Of a stretch of 64,000 bases of DNA, positions 43,685 to 56,553 are shown piece after piece. Location: assembly GCA_036172665.1 (NCBI GenBank), contig CM069878.1, positions 23,983,501-24,047,500 of the forward strand. Reading direction: 5' to 3'. A program made the translations under genes and the position numbers. The stretch comes from Prosopocoilus inquinatus. Its lineage: Eukaryota; Arthropoda; Insecta; Coleoptera; Lucanidae. Below the pieces are notes generated by a model. The model was not told the DNA's origin. It saw only the letters and a list, made by a program, of their open reading frames with translations, and made no database searches. Every line of letters begins with the position of its first letter. Position 1 is the stretch's first letter.

Positions 43685-45110
43685 TTAAAAATTATTAAGA
43701 GACAGACATTTAAACTCAGTAGGAATACTATTGTAAGCTGTTACAGCACTATATGAGAAAGATTTTTCAAACAATGATAGAGTATGATGAGGGATGTCCA
43801 ATTTTATTTCATTTCTTACTGATCTAACAAGCAATTCGCTTCGGAGATTTAACTTCGCGCGTAGGTATGATGGCTCATTAGTCGTTAAAATTTTATGAAC
43901 GAAACAACAAAGGTGTAGGCGCCTTCTGTCAGACATTTGTAGAATATTGTTAGACAAATAAAATGGTGAAACGTGATCTCGCCTTTTTATGTTACCAGCA
44001 AATCAAGCACATGAGTTCTGTACTTTTTGGATTCTGTAGCTATTATACGCAGTAAGACAAGGACCATAAATCACATCACAAAAATCAAATAAAGAGAGTA
44101 TTAATGCATCAACCAATATCCACTTAACAGCTGTTGGTAATAGTTTTAAATCTATAAATGCATCTTAATCTACCATAAGCTGATTGAATAATTTTGTTTA
44201 GATGTTCACTGAATGATAGAGTGGAATCTATTACTAAACCAAGACTGCAGGTCTCTGCGACTACCGATAAAATTGTGTTATTTATTTTGATATGAGTATT
44301 CAGAAAATCAGGCAGTTTAGATAATTGTGCAGTAGTTCCAATAAACATTACCTTAGATTTATTTGAATTTATATTTAAATAATTCGTTTTAGACCAATCG
44401 CAAACCATTTTTAGATCTTCATTGAGTAAATTTAATTGTTGCAGAGCATTATCAGCAGAGAAGGATATATAAAATTGCGAGTCGTCTGCATACATATGAC
44501 TTTGACAATAACTTAGATTATTACTTAGGTCAAATGTGTAAAGGTTATACAAAAGTGGACCTAGAATGTATCCTTGTAGTATACCAGATTTTAACATTAC
44601 AGGTTCTGATAATTTCCAACTTTCATCGGAGTGAGGTTTAACAGTTTGAAATCAGTTTATTAATTAACTGTAGAACCAGTCAACGACTTTAGCAGAGAAT
44701 CCTAACTGTTTTAGTTTGGCTAACAAAATTTTATGGTTAATGGAGTTAAACGCTTTAGAGTGATTAATTAAGACAAGAGCTGTTACTTTTGATTTATCCA
44801 TTTCTGAGAGAAAATTGTCCACCACGTCGGTCAAGGCAGTAGCAGTACTGTGATGTTGTCTGAAACCTGACTGCTTGGAAGGAAGTAATTTATTTATTAT
44901 GACATGTTCTGTTATAGTATTGTAAATAAATTTTTCAGTGATTTTGGAGAATATTGTCAGAACACTTATTGGTCTTAAATCGGTAAAGTTTCTGTGTTTA
45001 TCATTTTTCGGTAAAGGAATTGCATGCTTTCAGATGTTAGGATAGACTGAATTAGTAAAAGAAAAGTTAATTATATGAGTCAGAAATTCTAGACAATAAG
45101 ATAGGCTTAG
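43685..45110 (-). pseudogene. LINE reverse-transcriptase pseudogene, second family
   Basis: Minus-strand blocks in order: PLPKNDKHRNFTDLRPISVL (about 45020), FSKITEKF, SGFRQHHSTATALTDVV, NHSKAFNSINHKILLAKLKQ (palm motif), LKSGILQGYILGPLLYNLYT (44597-44540), HMYADDSQFY with catalytic YADD, LGLVIDSTLSFSEH, and the C-terminal SDRRRLHLCCFVHKIL domain ending FSYSAVTAYNSIPTEF. Stops and frameshifts separate the blocks, e.g. near 44650 and between 44124 and 43957. Endonuclease and ORF1 are absent, so the copy is 5'-truncated. The sequence differs clearly from the LINE at 1-5 kb. Confidence 0.88.
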
Positions 45111-45580
45111 AGACACCGTGTCAAATGATAAATCATCAATACCACTGCTCATATTCGTACGCTCACGTCACATAGATGTTACACGGTTGAACTCACGTCA
45201 CGCACCCAACACAACTTTGAAGATTTCCAAATCCAGCAAACTAAGAAGGAAAACAAGAGATTACATACAGAAGCATAATACCAAATGTTGTGCGAATTAA
45301 AAATATCATAAGAATTCAACATAAAAAGGATAGTGTAAGCTTTGCAAGCAAGGAAAACGTGATGAAGAAAATTTAGAAAAAATCTAATAGGGTTTGAGTT
45401 TTGCAGTTGGAAAAAGTATGCCTGAATTACCCGAAAGAAATGCACGTTATAGAAAAGAAATTGGAGGCGACATACTATAGCAACAAATGCGAAACACCTA
45501 CGACAGAAGGAAGTTTCATCTTATGACAGAATTAGGAATAAAGATATGATCGATTAAGAATTGAAGACCGCTCTAGAGAA
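45111..45580. other. No gene recognised
   Basis: Upstream flank of the LINE pseudogene. The CACG-rich words at 45155-45210 resemble those at 43230-43375. No coding motif. Confidence 0.4.
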
Positions 45581-45805
45581 ACGTTGTAACTGACAATTTT
45601 ACCACACCGACAATTTTACCACATGGACAATTTCAGTGGTTTACTATAATATCTGACTTAAGCAATTGGTCGGCAGTTTGTTTCTCAACAGACAACATTG
45701 CTCTTTAATATTCGCTTTTACCAAAGTGCCAACCAATTGCTTAAGTCAGATATTATAGTAAATCACTGAAATTGTCGATATGGTAAAATTGTCAGCTTCA
45801 ACGTT
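45581..45805. mobile_element. MITE, 225 bases, about 80-base inverted arms
   Basis: AACGTTGTAACTGACAATTT begins at 45581 and AACGTTGAAGCTGACAATTT begins on the minus strand at 45805. Both arms contain GACAATTTCAGTG, TTACTATAATATCTGACTTA and AGCAATTGGT. The left arm carries one extra copy of GACAATTTTACCACA. Loop about 60 bases. Confidence 0.88.
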
Positions 45806-46058
45806 TTTCTTCAAGAGTTTATCAAATTTTTAAAGCTCATTATAGTTGTTAATTGTAAAATTGTACGTATATGGTGTAACTTCAATACATTTAATTTTTA
45901 ACTTATGACTTATGAAAATAAGAATATCAAACTGGTTTATCCAAAAATCTTTATGGCTGAAATTGTTTGCTTTTCCAATAGAACTTTTCAAAACTTTAGG
46001 CTGTCGCATCAAAATTTCTAGATTTAAAATACATCTTGAAGACACGAGTACCTGTTAG

Positions 46059-46165
46059 GGTCAAATAATTTCGGTATGTTGATATGAATGTACCAAGCGC
46101 GAGGCTAAGTGGTAGAGAGAAACTAAACATCGGTTTGGTCAAATAATTTCGGTAAGTTGATTTAA
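46059..46165 (+). repeat. Direct repeat, spacing 79 bases
   Basis: GGTCAAATAATTTCGGTAxG followed by TTGATxTxAAT occurs at 46059 and 46138, and a related TGGTAGAGA phrase follows both. Local duplication in noncoding DNA. Confidence 0.75.
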
Positions 46166-48476
46166 ATATTGTGGTAGAGACTAAATCATAACATAACATT
46201 GATATGCATATCAATTGATGTGATCTTCAATAATTTAAGAGAACTTGACACGATTTCATAACCATTCAAGTCGATTGCCGACCGCCAATTGAAGAAAGAT
46301 GCATATTAACTTGATATCACACTTGAGCCGGATTGCAAGTTGTTAGGAAATTGTTTACAGAATACCGATTTTGCAAGGTCACTTGATGCATAGCAATAAT
46401 TGACACGTATCAAGTTCATATCAATATTACAGAGTAGACCTCAATATCTGTTTGATTAAATGATTCTGAATGTGTGAAAGTATAAGCACACGGCCCTTGA
46501 AATCACGGAGTTTTCCAGTGGGACTTGTTACATAGCGCTAATTCCAGAGTCGGTTTTCACGTGACTTAAGATAAGGGTGGAAAATGGTTTGATGTTCGTT
46601 GGGACTCGTGTAGTAATCAGTCAGTCGGTTTTCTCCTCTAAAATTCACTTGAACATTCTTGTCATCACTGCAAATCAAACTCTATTTGAGAGTATTATTA
46701 AAAGTTAAATATCCGGTACGAGTGAATTGTAAATAGAAATAAAAGCTCTCTCTCACTTTGAGAGTCTAATTATACCCAAATAAGAGAAGCTATTTGGAAA
46801 AGATGATCTCATCACATCCATACTGTAAACGTAGTTGTAATTATTTGCATCTCGATCTACCATCATAACTCATTTACGCTCACAGTTTCAGAGCCTGAAA
46901 GAATTTCCACGGCCTCCGTTATTTTTCTATTCATCAATAATAATGTGGTCACCACGCTCTATTTTGTTGTTTCAAATTTTAAAGGAGTTCTATGTTTCTT
47001 TTAAAAAAGCACCTGATAGAAATTTAATAGTTTAAAATGTTCTTTATTTTACTTGTTTAAATAAACAACAATAATAATTAATTTCCTTATATCGACAACA
47101 ATTTCTAAATCTCCCTTCCAACAATGTCTAGCTCATGTAAGTTCTAAAACGTTTTCAGCTTCCAGTTGCACAAAAGATGAAGTAAAAAAATCAGTTTGCA
47201 TTGTTTTTTTTTTCACAAGGTTTATATTTAAAAATGCTTATTTTACCATTGCAAATTTCAAGCTTTTCTGTAAGCCTCGGAAAGATGTTCAATCAATTAT
47301 TGTTTACTGTCTACCTACATATTGCTTTTACTTTCCAATATACATCTCACGAGCTGAAAATGTTTGGTCGACTTTACTGCTTCCTTCCACCAACAGTTTC
47401 ATAAATACTGGAAATCTGAAACGCCATTCCGATCTAAATCTAACAAAGGCACTAAAAATATAATCTACGTACTTGTCTTCATCTTTAAATGTAAAGTGGC
47501 AATTATTTTTTTTTTTTTTTTTTAACTAATACTCCGTCCCCAAATCAAAAAATACTGGACCTAGAATTTTATTTATGCTGAGTCATCTGCATTTGTTAAT
47601 AGCCCTTATCGTGAAGAAGCCAGACGAAAACTTCAATGCCACGCATATGCATTTAATTATTTAATTGAAATTATGTATGGAAGCACCTTCAATGTGTATT
47701 ATTTATAACTATGTGTTTATTCCACACAAATTAATATGCGCAAAAGGCTTATAAATTACATCATAAACTACCAGCAAATGCGCAGTTAAAAGCCGGCTTA
47801 CCATCTCTGATCTAGGACATAGCTTAGGTTTCGTGGAATTACACTTTTTGCACTAAAAAATCTGCATTCGTAATAAATTCTAGCCATCATAAGAATTCTA
47901 ATTGTTTCGCTGCTCATTTTAAAAAGGCGTATGCGATGATATAATACGTTTTCGAATGCAAATTACTGTATATCAGTCGGCGCTGTAGAACCGCACCCTA
48001 ACTATTAAGACGTGTACACATCCATGAATATTTATTGTAACTTGCACTTTCACGATGAGTAGTGCACATTGTATTGTGACAATTAATGTGCGCTATGATT
48101 TATTAACTTTTGCGAAATATTGTTACGACATAGTAAATATAATGACAACGGCTAAATAAAAACTGAAAATGCGAAGCACTGTATCAATAAATAGTCCAGA
48201 CGTGTGACTATGCTTGTGGTAATGCTCGACAAATCGTATATCTCTCTTCAAACTATAAAATAGGAGATGTGTATATTCCAGCATCTTCACGAATATGTCT
48301 ATTCGTGTTAATCTGACACTATACAATCACTCTTAAATTAAAAAAAATAAGGCTAGAATATAAGGTGAAAAGGCGAAATTTCATAATTGCATTGTGACTG
48401 TAATTTTAAGTTTAGGTCGTTTTATAATAGTAATATATTAACAAGTGCAAAAATGTTAACATTGATTCACTAAAGG
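46166..48476. other. No gene recognised
   Basis: No coding region supported. AATCAGTCAGTCGGTTTTCT near 46615 has initiator-like TCAGT words but no nearby donor or ATG context. 47504-47523 is a T run of about 20. 47930-48060 is a less biased stretch that could be regulatory. Short open frames at 47201-47404 and 48123-48326 carry no motif. Confidence 0.35.
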
Positions 48477-48890
48477 TTCTCGAATATTATGGTTTCCCTA
48501 ATTATTTCATAGTACAATTCCATTTAGGTTTCTTAAAGTATTTTTCAAGACAAATCTCTCTGTGAAGTTTTTCACTCGCTCAGTTTCAAGATATTAAAAA
48601 AAAATCTCTGATTATATTCAATTTATACCAAACGGTCAGCACAGTGATCAGTGATAGTGAAAATTGGACAGGTAATTAATAAATCTTGTCGTTTTTGAAA
48701 AAGATTGTTAGAAAAAGCTTTTCCAGTAATTTATTTTAATTGAATTTCCTAGCTGATCTTTTTCAAATATCGTAAAACTGAGCAAGTAAAAAATTCTCAA
48801 ACTTCACAGCCTGATTCATCTTGAAGAGTACTTTAAGAAACCTAGATGGAATATTGCTGTGAAATAATTAGGAAAGCCGATTATTCGAAC
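48477..48890. mobile_element. Foldback element, 414 bases, about 120-base arms
   Basis: TTCTCGAATATTATGGTTTC (48477) and GTTCGAATAATCGGCTTTCC (minus strand from 48890) open the arms. Both continue through CTAATTATTTCA, ATTCCATxTAGGTTTCTTAA and CAGTTTxxxGATATT. The loop of about 170 bases is noncoding. Confidence 0.85.
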
Positions 48891-50713
48891 ACATTTAAAT
48901 TGCATATACGTCATTAATTATGTCACAAATCTTCGACACATGTTACACCTATTACGCTGAGTTAATTTATCCAATAATATATCGTGCACGCCAACTTAAA
49001 AGGTGTCGACTTTGTCATTGTTACATCATTACGATATTGCCCAGTTGTCATTATAATGAAGTTATAAAAAAATGTTAATTGTCTTCAATAGGTTAACAAA
49101 TTCAGAATAAGAAGACTAATATATCTAGGTGTTCGTTGCGTAAACTGGTAACTACCAGTCAATTAGGATTTTACTTTTTTTTTGTGGTATCTCCATACTA
49201 ATTGTGGTATTCAGGTGTATATCATTACCTACCTCAAAATGCCAAACCGGCAACCTTATTTGTAACTGCTTACCTCATTACACCGTGTTATTAAATCGCA
49301 AAGTTCATTTAATCTTATCCATTATTTATTGTATTTAGATTCTGCGCTTTGAGTAGTCAGTTTATTTTTCTAATTTCGTTTGTACTGTCAATTCGTTACG
49401 TCTTTATACTCTACACCTACCGACTGCTTTCCTGTGCATTTTTAATGTGAAATATTAAGGACGCGCCGCGAGAGGAATTTGCATACGAAATTAATTTCAG
49501 TTATTATTAAACAAGAATACGCAAAGAATGCCTTGCAATAATGAGACAGGTTCGGATCCTTATTCATGCTAATTGAATAATTACCATGGCCCATCCGTGA
49601 GTAGGCTTTTACAAGCCCACGTTGACTTTAAGGAACTTATCAACCTTCAATCTTCGTCTCGTATAAAAAGTAAAAGGACAAAGCTTTAGGAACCACATAA
49701 TAACCTTTAAATAAAAATGAAAAACAAATAAAACTTTAAAACAACACTCGACATAAAAATAATGCACTTGATATTTTAAAGTTAAAAATAAAAATGTGAC
49801 ATCTTTCCTTAGTTCTGTTAAACAATTTGCATAAATTTGTTTAGCTTTTATTTAATGCGGAAATAAACTAATTAATTACTTCTAAAAATTTTGTTTTTTA
49901 TTGATTATGCGGCTTGGTTCCAAAGGGGTCAGTCATTAAAAGCCTATTTCCCTGTATTTCCGGAAGGTATTTAAAGTTTTACCTAAAACACCAAACCATG
50001 TCTTAGCACTGGGCTTAACCAACCCATCACGTACTATATTTTATTCTATGGCCCAATGTGATTGGCCCTTCTTCCGTACACAAATTCACTAAAAATACAG
50101 TCCGGCGTGGCCCCATAAGTTAATGTATTGACTTCGGCCCTCTTAGAACCAAACCACAGAATTATATTTTAGAAACTTATTTCGATTTGACTTTTTATCT
50201 TGCGTGTTAAAAGTTAACTGAAGATTGTATAATTAAATGAGATTATTACAATCCCAAAAGATTCATCATAAATTTGGTCAGGAAACATTGAAGTCACGAA
50301 TTCCCAAACTTTTTTGACTAACCTCACCTAAACCTGACATTTTGCTGTTCTAGGAGACAAGAGTTTTGTTACTTTCAACTTGTTCTTGATATTCCCTTAC
50401 TGTCCTGTTAACAACATCCTCCAGTTGTCTACAATGCCAACTTTGGGAAACTATGGTCCAGTTGAGAACAATTAAAGAAACTTCTATGTGTATTATTGAA
50501 AAATCTACAACACTGTAGGAACCTTCATGAGATTTTCCATCAAAATTTCTTGTCCAAAACATGTCCAGTATCCAGATATTTGGTGGAAAAGATTAATCGA
50601 TATTGTTAATTTTTGCACAGTGCCGACAAAGTCTCAACGTGTTTAAAGAAAGACTGTCCAGACTCCCTATAGAACCGAATCGCCCTTACCATGGAAATAG
50701 AAACTGTTAGAGT
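48891..50713. other. No gene recognised; possible regulatory and decayed coding pieces
   Basis: 49440-49620 is balanced in composition, with ATTTGCATACGAAATTA and several homeodomain cores, and is not repeated in the window. The minus-strand frame 50562-50350 (70 codons, ending ...CRQLEDVVNRTVREYQEQ then a stop) looks protein-like but no family is recognised. Confidence 0.3.
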
Positions 50714-50832
50714 ATAAATACCTACAATCTACTTTCAAGTGAATGACAATTCTACCAACAAGAATTTGGAACGGCAGTGGCTTCATGTCTCTCACCCGTC
50801 TCGAACAAAGAACTTGGACGATCGCAGAAATG
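50714..50832 (+). promoter_or_regulatory. Candidate promoter and first exon ending in ATG
   Basis: TATAAATA at 50714-50721 would set a start near 50740. A leader of about 90 bases of balanced composition ends in GCAGAAATG, directly followed by a consensus donor GTGAGTAA at 50833. An exon that ends with the start codon is a familiar design in insect genes. A downstream in-phase coding exon was not found; the pogo element at 51234 may lie in its intron. Promoter plus donor make this the best of the orphan-exon candidates. Confidence 0.4.
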
Positions 50833-51231
50833 GTGAGTAATATCCAAATAAATAATTGCCGTCATTACAGACATATAATTCTGTTACTTCGACACTCCCC
50901 CTAAGCTAACCAATCTCAGCTGGAAGATGCGCATTCAGCACGCCATAAGTGCAGGCGCCGGCTCTTCCAAGCCAACAAATTTGTTAACGAACTTTTACTT
51001 TTTCATAATTTATTTACTTTATTGATCTTATATCTTATCACTTCTACGATCGGGGTTTGGTCAAAGTCATTAAAAGCTTTACAACTAACCAAGTCGCCAG
51101 TGGTTCTAAAATTTGTCAAAACTGTACCAAAATTTCAATCAATAAATGTAACAAATTTTGCAAAATTGAAGGAGAGAATCGCAAATATTTACACTGTAGA
51201 GTTGATAACACCAACTGAAATTGAAGTGCAG
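50833..51231 (+). other. Unassigned, includes an open frame cut by the pogo element
   Basis: The frame at 51022-51233 (with ALQLTKSPVVLKFVKTVPKF and NVTNFAKLKERIANIYTVEL) looks coding but is not recognised. It is interrupted by the element that begins at 51234. A second frame over the same DNA is cysteine-rich, so coding phase is uncertain. Confidence 0.25.
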
Positions 51232-51233
51232 TA

Positions 51234-54039
51234 CAGGGTAATTCGGGAAGAGATGCCACATGTTTTTAAAATTAAATGATATACCCATCGTTTTCAATAT
51301 TGTATTGAATAATTTTAAAGATTGATAAATAAACATATATAAGATACCATAAACGCAAAATAAATTTTTATTTTTAAATAATAAGTTCAAAAAAAATTTT
51401 TTTTGAAAAGTTACATTCGGCATCTATACCCATAGCACGGGGGAGAGATGCCTGTGCGTAACGGGAGAGATGCCTGGTTCTAGTTTTTTTTTTCTTTTTG
51501 AAAAAGGATTTTGGCACACAACTCGCAAATATTGATAAACTTTGAACAGCACTCATGTATCCACTGATTGCAATGAACGCATTGTATCCAGTCGTTAGTT
51601 TTTCTCGTTTTAAGGTATTCTTCTCCTCATCCTACGCAGCAATTATTTTGGCCATCCACATACTCACCACCGGACTCATCATGCAATGAAATATCGTCTG
51701 AAGAATCACTTGATGAACTTCTTCGTTTACATTTTTTATATTTCCCCTTTTCGTTTGCTTAAATGGTCCTGGTTTTTCTGTCTCATTAGTACAATTGAAT
51801 GGACCTAAATGTGGACGCCTCTGCTTATTTTGTTTTTGTTCTTGTGCACCTTTAACGTCTTTCTGTTTAACTAAATGTTCAGGGGAAGTCAAAACCTTCT
51901 CTGCCCTTTTCCCTCTTGTTTTTACACCAAGTAAAGTTGTAGATTTCTCTTAGACGACCCTTGGTTTTTAATCTCTGGACGCCTCTGTTTATTTCGTTTT
52001 CGTTCTTCTGCATCGTTAATGTTTTTCCGCTTAACTAAATTTTCAGGAGAAGTCAAAATCTCGGCTACTCTTTCCCCTTTTCTTTTAACACCAATTACTG
52101 TTTCTGGAACTGGTGACTCTTGGTCAAATATTTTGCTTGGTGTAAACACTTCAAGTGTTGTCTCTGTAATTGTGGGAATTGGACTAATAATACGAGCATC
52201 TATAGAGTCAGCCATTTGATTTTGGTTCTGTGCATCTTGAAGTGACATGTGATTTTCTGGAGTGATCTGCTCTGGTTGCTGCTGTTATTTTCCACCTTCA
52301 TTTCAGTCTGCTGTTTGATCGGCTATTTGTGCTTGCTCTTGCCCTACACGACGGACCTCAACGAATGCATAATCTGGTATAGCTAACGGATTATATGGAT
52401 AGATTCCTGTAACAGGCCAAGTTACAAATTTAATATACAAATCCCGACAGTCACGTTTTTATTTATATACCTGTAGCAGAAAATCCTGAAAGTGCATTTT
52501 GAACCGTTGCTGATCTGACCCAGGCTTGCTTCAATATGGATCCAAATGCTAAACGTGAAATTTTTCTATCGTTATGAGTTTTAACCCAAATATTTGATGC
52601 GGTATTAAATGCGGATTTTAATGATTTGAACACCGACCTATCAAGTGGTTGCAAATAGTGTGTTGTATGAGGCGGTAAACACAGTAAAATTATGTCTTGT
52701 CTTCGGCAAACTTTAAAGTTTCCAAGTTGTTACAGTGTGACGCATGTCTATCAAATATTAATAGATTCTTTCCTGCGCCCTTTCTAGGATGAAAATGCTC
52801 CTTAAGCCACTTCAAAAATATTTCAGAATTGATGTAAGCTGATTTAGGAGACATGTAAACCTGGGAACCTGGAGGCAAATCATTCAAAAATACTTTTTTC
52901 AAATTTTTTCCTTTAAAAATGCATGCTGGAGGAAGGAATATCCCTTCAGCATTACAGCATGCTATCACCGTTATAGTTTCTCCCTTCTCTGCAGCGGTAA
53001 TTGTTGTTACAGCTTTGGATCCTTTCCGAGCAACGACCTATTTCGTCCATATTATTTGTATTTGAAAGTTTGTCAAATAATTCATTTTCTTCTCCAAGGT
53101 TTTGCCCAACAAATTAAAGTATTGTGTTACATTTTCTTTATTCATTCCTTCACTGCGATGTTTTGAAAGTTCTTCAGCCTTTCTTATTACAAGTTGTGGA
53201 TTTCGTCGCAAAAATGAACTAACCCAATCGTAACCAGCTAAACCTTTGACTCTATCAAATTTATGATTTATTTGTAGACGTTCTGCAAAACGTAAAGCCA
53301 TCTCCCTTACATCGTGCCTCGAAGGAGAGAAACCATGTTCCTGTAGTTTTATAACATACCTAACTATTTTTTCTTCTGCTTCTGCACCTAAAATTGAAGG
53401 AGGCCCCATTCGTATTTTTACAGTATTGTTATTCTCAATATGCCACCTCGGTGGTATTTCATATTATCGACAAGCTTCCTTCAAAGTTATTCTATTTTCT
53501 CTAACGTTTGTTATAGCCAAAGTTAGTTGTTCTTGAGTCCAGTTTCCGCGAAATGGACACGTTCTCTTATATTCAGTAGGCATATCAGCCTCTAAAACAA
53601 AAGGATGTTTGAAATTTACTTGTAAGTAATGAGGCATCAGACCCGGCTGGATTTCGGCATCTCTACCTAAATTAAGGGAGAGATGCCGTGAACAATTTTT
53701 AAATAATCCAGTTAAATTTCTAGCGCGACACTTAAAGACACCTAACCTTTAACAATATATCTTGACCACACATTGAATATTTTATCACATAATATCTAAA
53801 AACTACTGTAACTTTAGTAGTAGTTACTTACCAGCAAAATATTTTCACCTTCACTCAATACAATTACAACAGGATAGCTCTAGCACTCGTGATGTTTTTT
53901 TACCGGTTTTAACTAACCACGATTCCTTATGCAAAAAGAGCACTGGACAATTGTCTGTAGTGTCATATGTTCGTTATTAATTCAGATCTCGCAATTCGGC
54001 ATCTCACCCGCTGGCGCATTTCTCCCCGAATTACCCTAG
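51234..54039 (-). mobile_element. Pogo/Tigger-type DNA transposon
   Basis: TA at 51232-51233 and 54040-54041 flank a 2.8-kb element. Terminal repeats are CAGGGTAATTCGGGAAGAGA (left) and CTAGGGTAATTCGGGGAGAA (right, minus strand), offset by one base. Subterminal GGGAGAGATGCC motifs recur at 51245, 51441, 51463 and 53676, and inverted at 51418, 53655 and 53997. The interior encodes a CENP-B-like DDE transposase, inactivated. This is the largest recognisable DNA transposon of the window. Confidence 0.9.
51495..53583 (-). pseudogene. Pogo-type transposase (HTH + DDE + zinc finger), inactivated
   Basis: Start ATG 53583. Residues 1-50: pipsqueak-type helix-turn-helix (FRGNWTQEQLTLAITNVREN), then a CENP-B-like second HTH (FSPSRHDVREMALRFAERLQ; GLAGYDWVSSFLRRNPQL). 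DDE_1 domain: VVARKGSKAVTTITAAEKGE, IACCNAEGIFLPPACIFKGK, SAYINSEIFLKWLKEHF, LLIFDRHASH (second Asp), LPPHTTHYLQPLDRSVFKSL, GFSAT. After a 64-base GT..AG segment (52470-52407) comes GIYPYNPLAIPDYAF. The tail holds two related Lys/Arg-rich copies (TSPENLVKRK and TSPEHLVKQK, each ending NKQRRP) and a C-terminal zinc finger (CVQCNQWIHECC). Lesions: TAA at 53464, TAG at 53038, a one-base shift near 52690, loss of the first-Asp segment, and later stops. Confidence 0.85.
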
Positions 54040-54041
54040 TA

Positions 54042-56553
54042 TCTAAAACTAATCTGATACACTCTCTGATATTCTTATATAGGTCGAGTAAAAAGTATTG
54101 CACCAAATGCTTAATTTAAATTATACATAAATGCCCATATTTTTATATAAGTTTCACTTGTTTTGTGCGACTGGTGTTTGTCAGATGCAGCCATCTTGAT
54201 TTTTCTTAAATGGCAATCTAGGTTTATTTTGATGTTATTTTGATACGTTTACTAATGTTAGAAGCTTCAATTAAAGGGGGACTATATGCTAGTTTACGTG
54301 AAGGGATGTGGCTACTAGATGTTATCTAAATTCTGAAATATCTTATCTGACAATAAATGAGATCGTGAATTCTGGAGGTATAAAGAATGTTTCCTGGTCT
54401 TTGATTTTCGCTCGCTGTTAAAATTCAAAGAAATAGTGAAGATGATAATTGGAAGAACATGAAACGAGAAGTGAAAAGGCTGCTAATGAGACGAGACAAC
54501 GGTGGAATCTGCTTGAAAGAATAATGAAATCAAACTCTTTGGAAAATTGAAAATTAAAAAATAAATAGATATTAATAAAAGCAGACAATTACTAATAGAA
54601 TTAGAAAACGAAAAAGACGTAAAATATTTCATAAAAATCATTGATTGGTGGACAGAATGGAAATGATGATGGAAGAGCCCAGCCGAAGAAGAAGATGAAA
54701 AATAGATAGACGCTTAAATTGATATAAAAATGAAAGAAGTAGAAGAAGCAGTACAAATTAAGAAAACAAAAAAAGAACGAAAGCGCCCTGTGAGTTTTCT
54801 TTCGGACCATTCTTTGCCACACCCTATTAGGTATAAAAAAACTAATTTTATAATTTCTTCGATATTTAGATAGTATCAAATTATAAGGAAATAGAAACCC
54901 GTTTTTTAATCGTAGTCAGTCAAGAACATCAGAAAATCAAAAATCTTATTAAATACCTTAAGGCTTGGAAACTTTACAGATCCCATTTTTTTAATTAACT
55001 TTCAGGAAACTGGGTGCCCTAAGATTTTTCGTAAGCCAAGGAGAAAATAGGTAACTAGAACGTAATAAACGCAGTTATTGGGAAACACTGGGACATAACT
55101 TATACGTACAATGGATTACATAGGCCAAGATGAAGAGATAGAATTGAAGACGAGTGCTTTATGTGAACTGACCTGTGCCAGCATTTCGATCCTCACAGGT
55201 CAAGGCTCTGCCGTATACCGGTGCGTGCAGAATTTTGTAACCGTAATTGCATTTTAATTTCAACGAAGAAACGAACGTGATTTTTATTAGACACGACGTT
55301 TCCGCTGTCGAAAACATAAAAGGAACTTTACCGAAACGAGATTACAGGTCTTCTGCGCATCAGATTAGAAATACACACATATATCATCGTGAATGGAGCA
55401 TAATTTTTAGAGCTTGTCTTGAGGAAGAATCGCAAGCCTTGCCTTGTCTTCTAATTTATTAACCTAACATACATATACATTTGTTTTTATTTACTACAGC
55501 AATACCTTGAACTACGCGGTTTTTTTTTATAAAGCAGAATAATTAAAAACGGGCATTTTTTTAAATTCAGGATTTCAAGTTGATGTAGGTGTGTCGGTGA
55601 GTTCACACAGCATCATCAATTTCCTTTACAATGTTTTAGATAGAAGTCGTAACGGCAGCTTCTTCCTGTCTTCAATAATGTGTATTAAACTCGTTTAATT
55701 TAACCTTCTGGACAAATTAGTTTTTTGTAACGAAATTATGTAACGAATAGTGGACCAATAAATTACAGGCGTCTCTTTATGGCTTAGAATCGAAGGAAAA
55801 TAATCACGGCGGATTAGCATACGAATTGGCGCATTAACTAATTACATCATTATGTAATTTACTGCTGTTTGAGGATGAGTGTAGCCCACGGACGGAAAAC
55901 AATCACCTGTAAAATGGGAGGCTCTGAAATCGAGCCAATGTTGGATATGTCAAGGTGAAAATTGTGAAAAATTACCTTAGAGGTGTGTCGCTGCTAACAG
56001 TTCATTTTAAAGTTAACCAAAAAGAAAAATCGTCTTAAAACTACTGAAATGATCACTAATTATTATGCGCATTATCAGTCATTTAAATTTCTATTATTTC
56101 ATCCGTTCATACCCCATGGAAAATAGACCTTGTTCTTCAAGATAATTTTATCCCACGTGGGCAAGTTTCACTTGATAGAAAGGTAACAACAAAAATGATT
56201 GTCAGAACTGCGGCAGCATTCAATGTACTTACTGTTTCTTCACTTTAAGTGAAGTACATTAGATGTTTTATTAATTAAAACCTGCTATAAGAATTTATGC
56301 GGGTAGATATCATAAAAGTGACAAAGATCCACCCTACACAAAAATTATAATGTAAATTCCTAAAGGTGTGATAGAAAATTACACTGCTCCGGCCACTAAG
56401 TGGAGACAGGATTTTTTTGCTCTTCCGGTTCAGATTAAAGAAAATCAAGTAAAGTGGTAGAAATGACAACACAGCTGTTTGAATATTAGTAACATAATAA
56501 ATAGTAATACGATTCATACACATTCATACATTAAGAACTAAGTTTCTGTAAAT
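54042..56553. other. No gene recognised
   Basis: Mixed A+T-rich DNA. 54300-54800 is purine-rich on the plus strand (AGAAGAAG-type words) without a coherent frame. The plus-strand open stretch 55247-55462 has balanced composition (HDVSAVENIKGTLPKRDYR) but no recognised motif. 55780-55900 carries several homeodomain-type TAATTA cores and could be regulatory. Confidence 0.35.
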
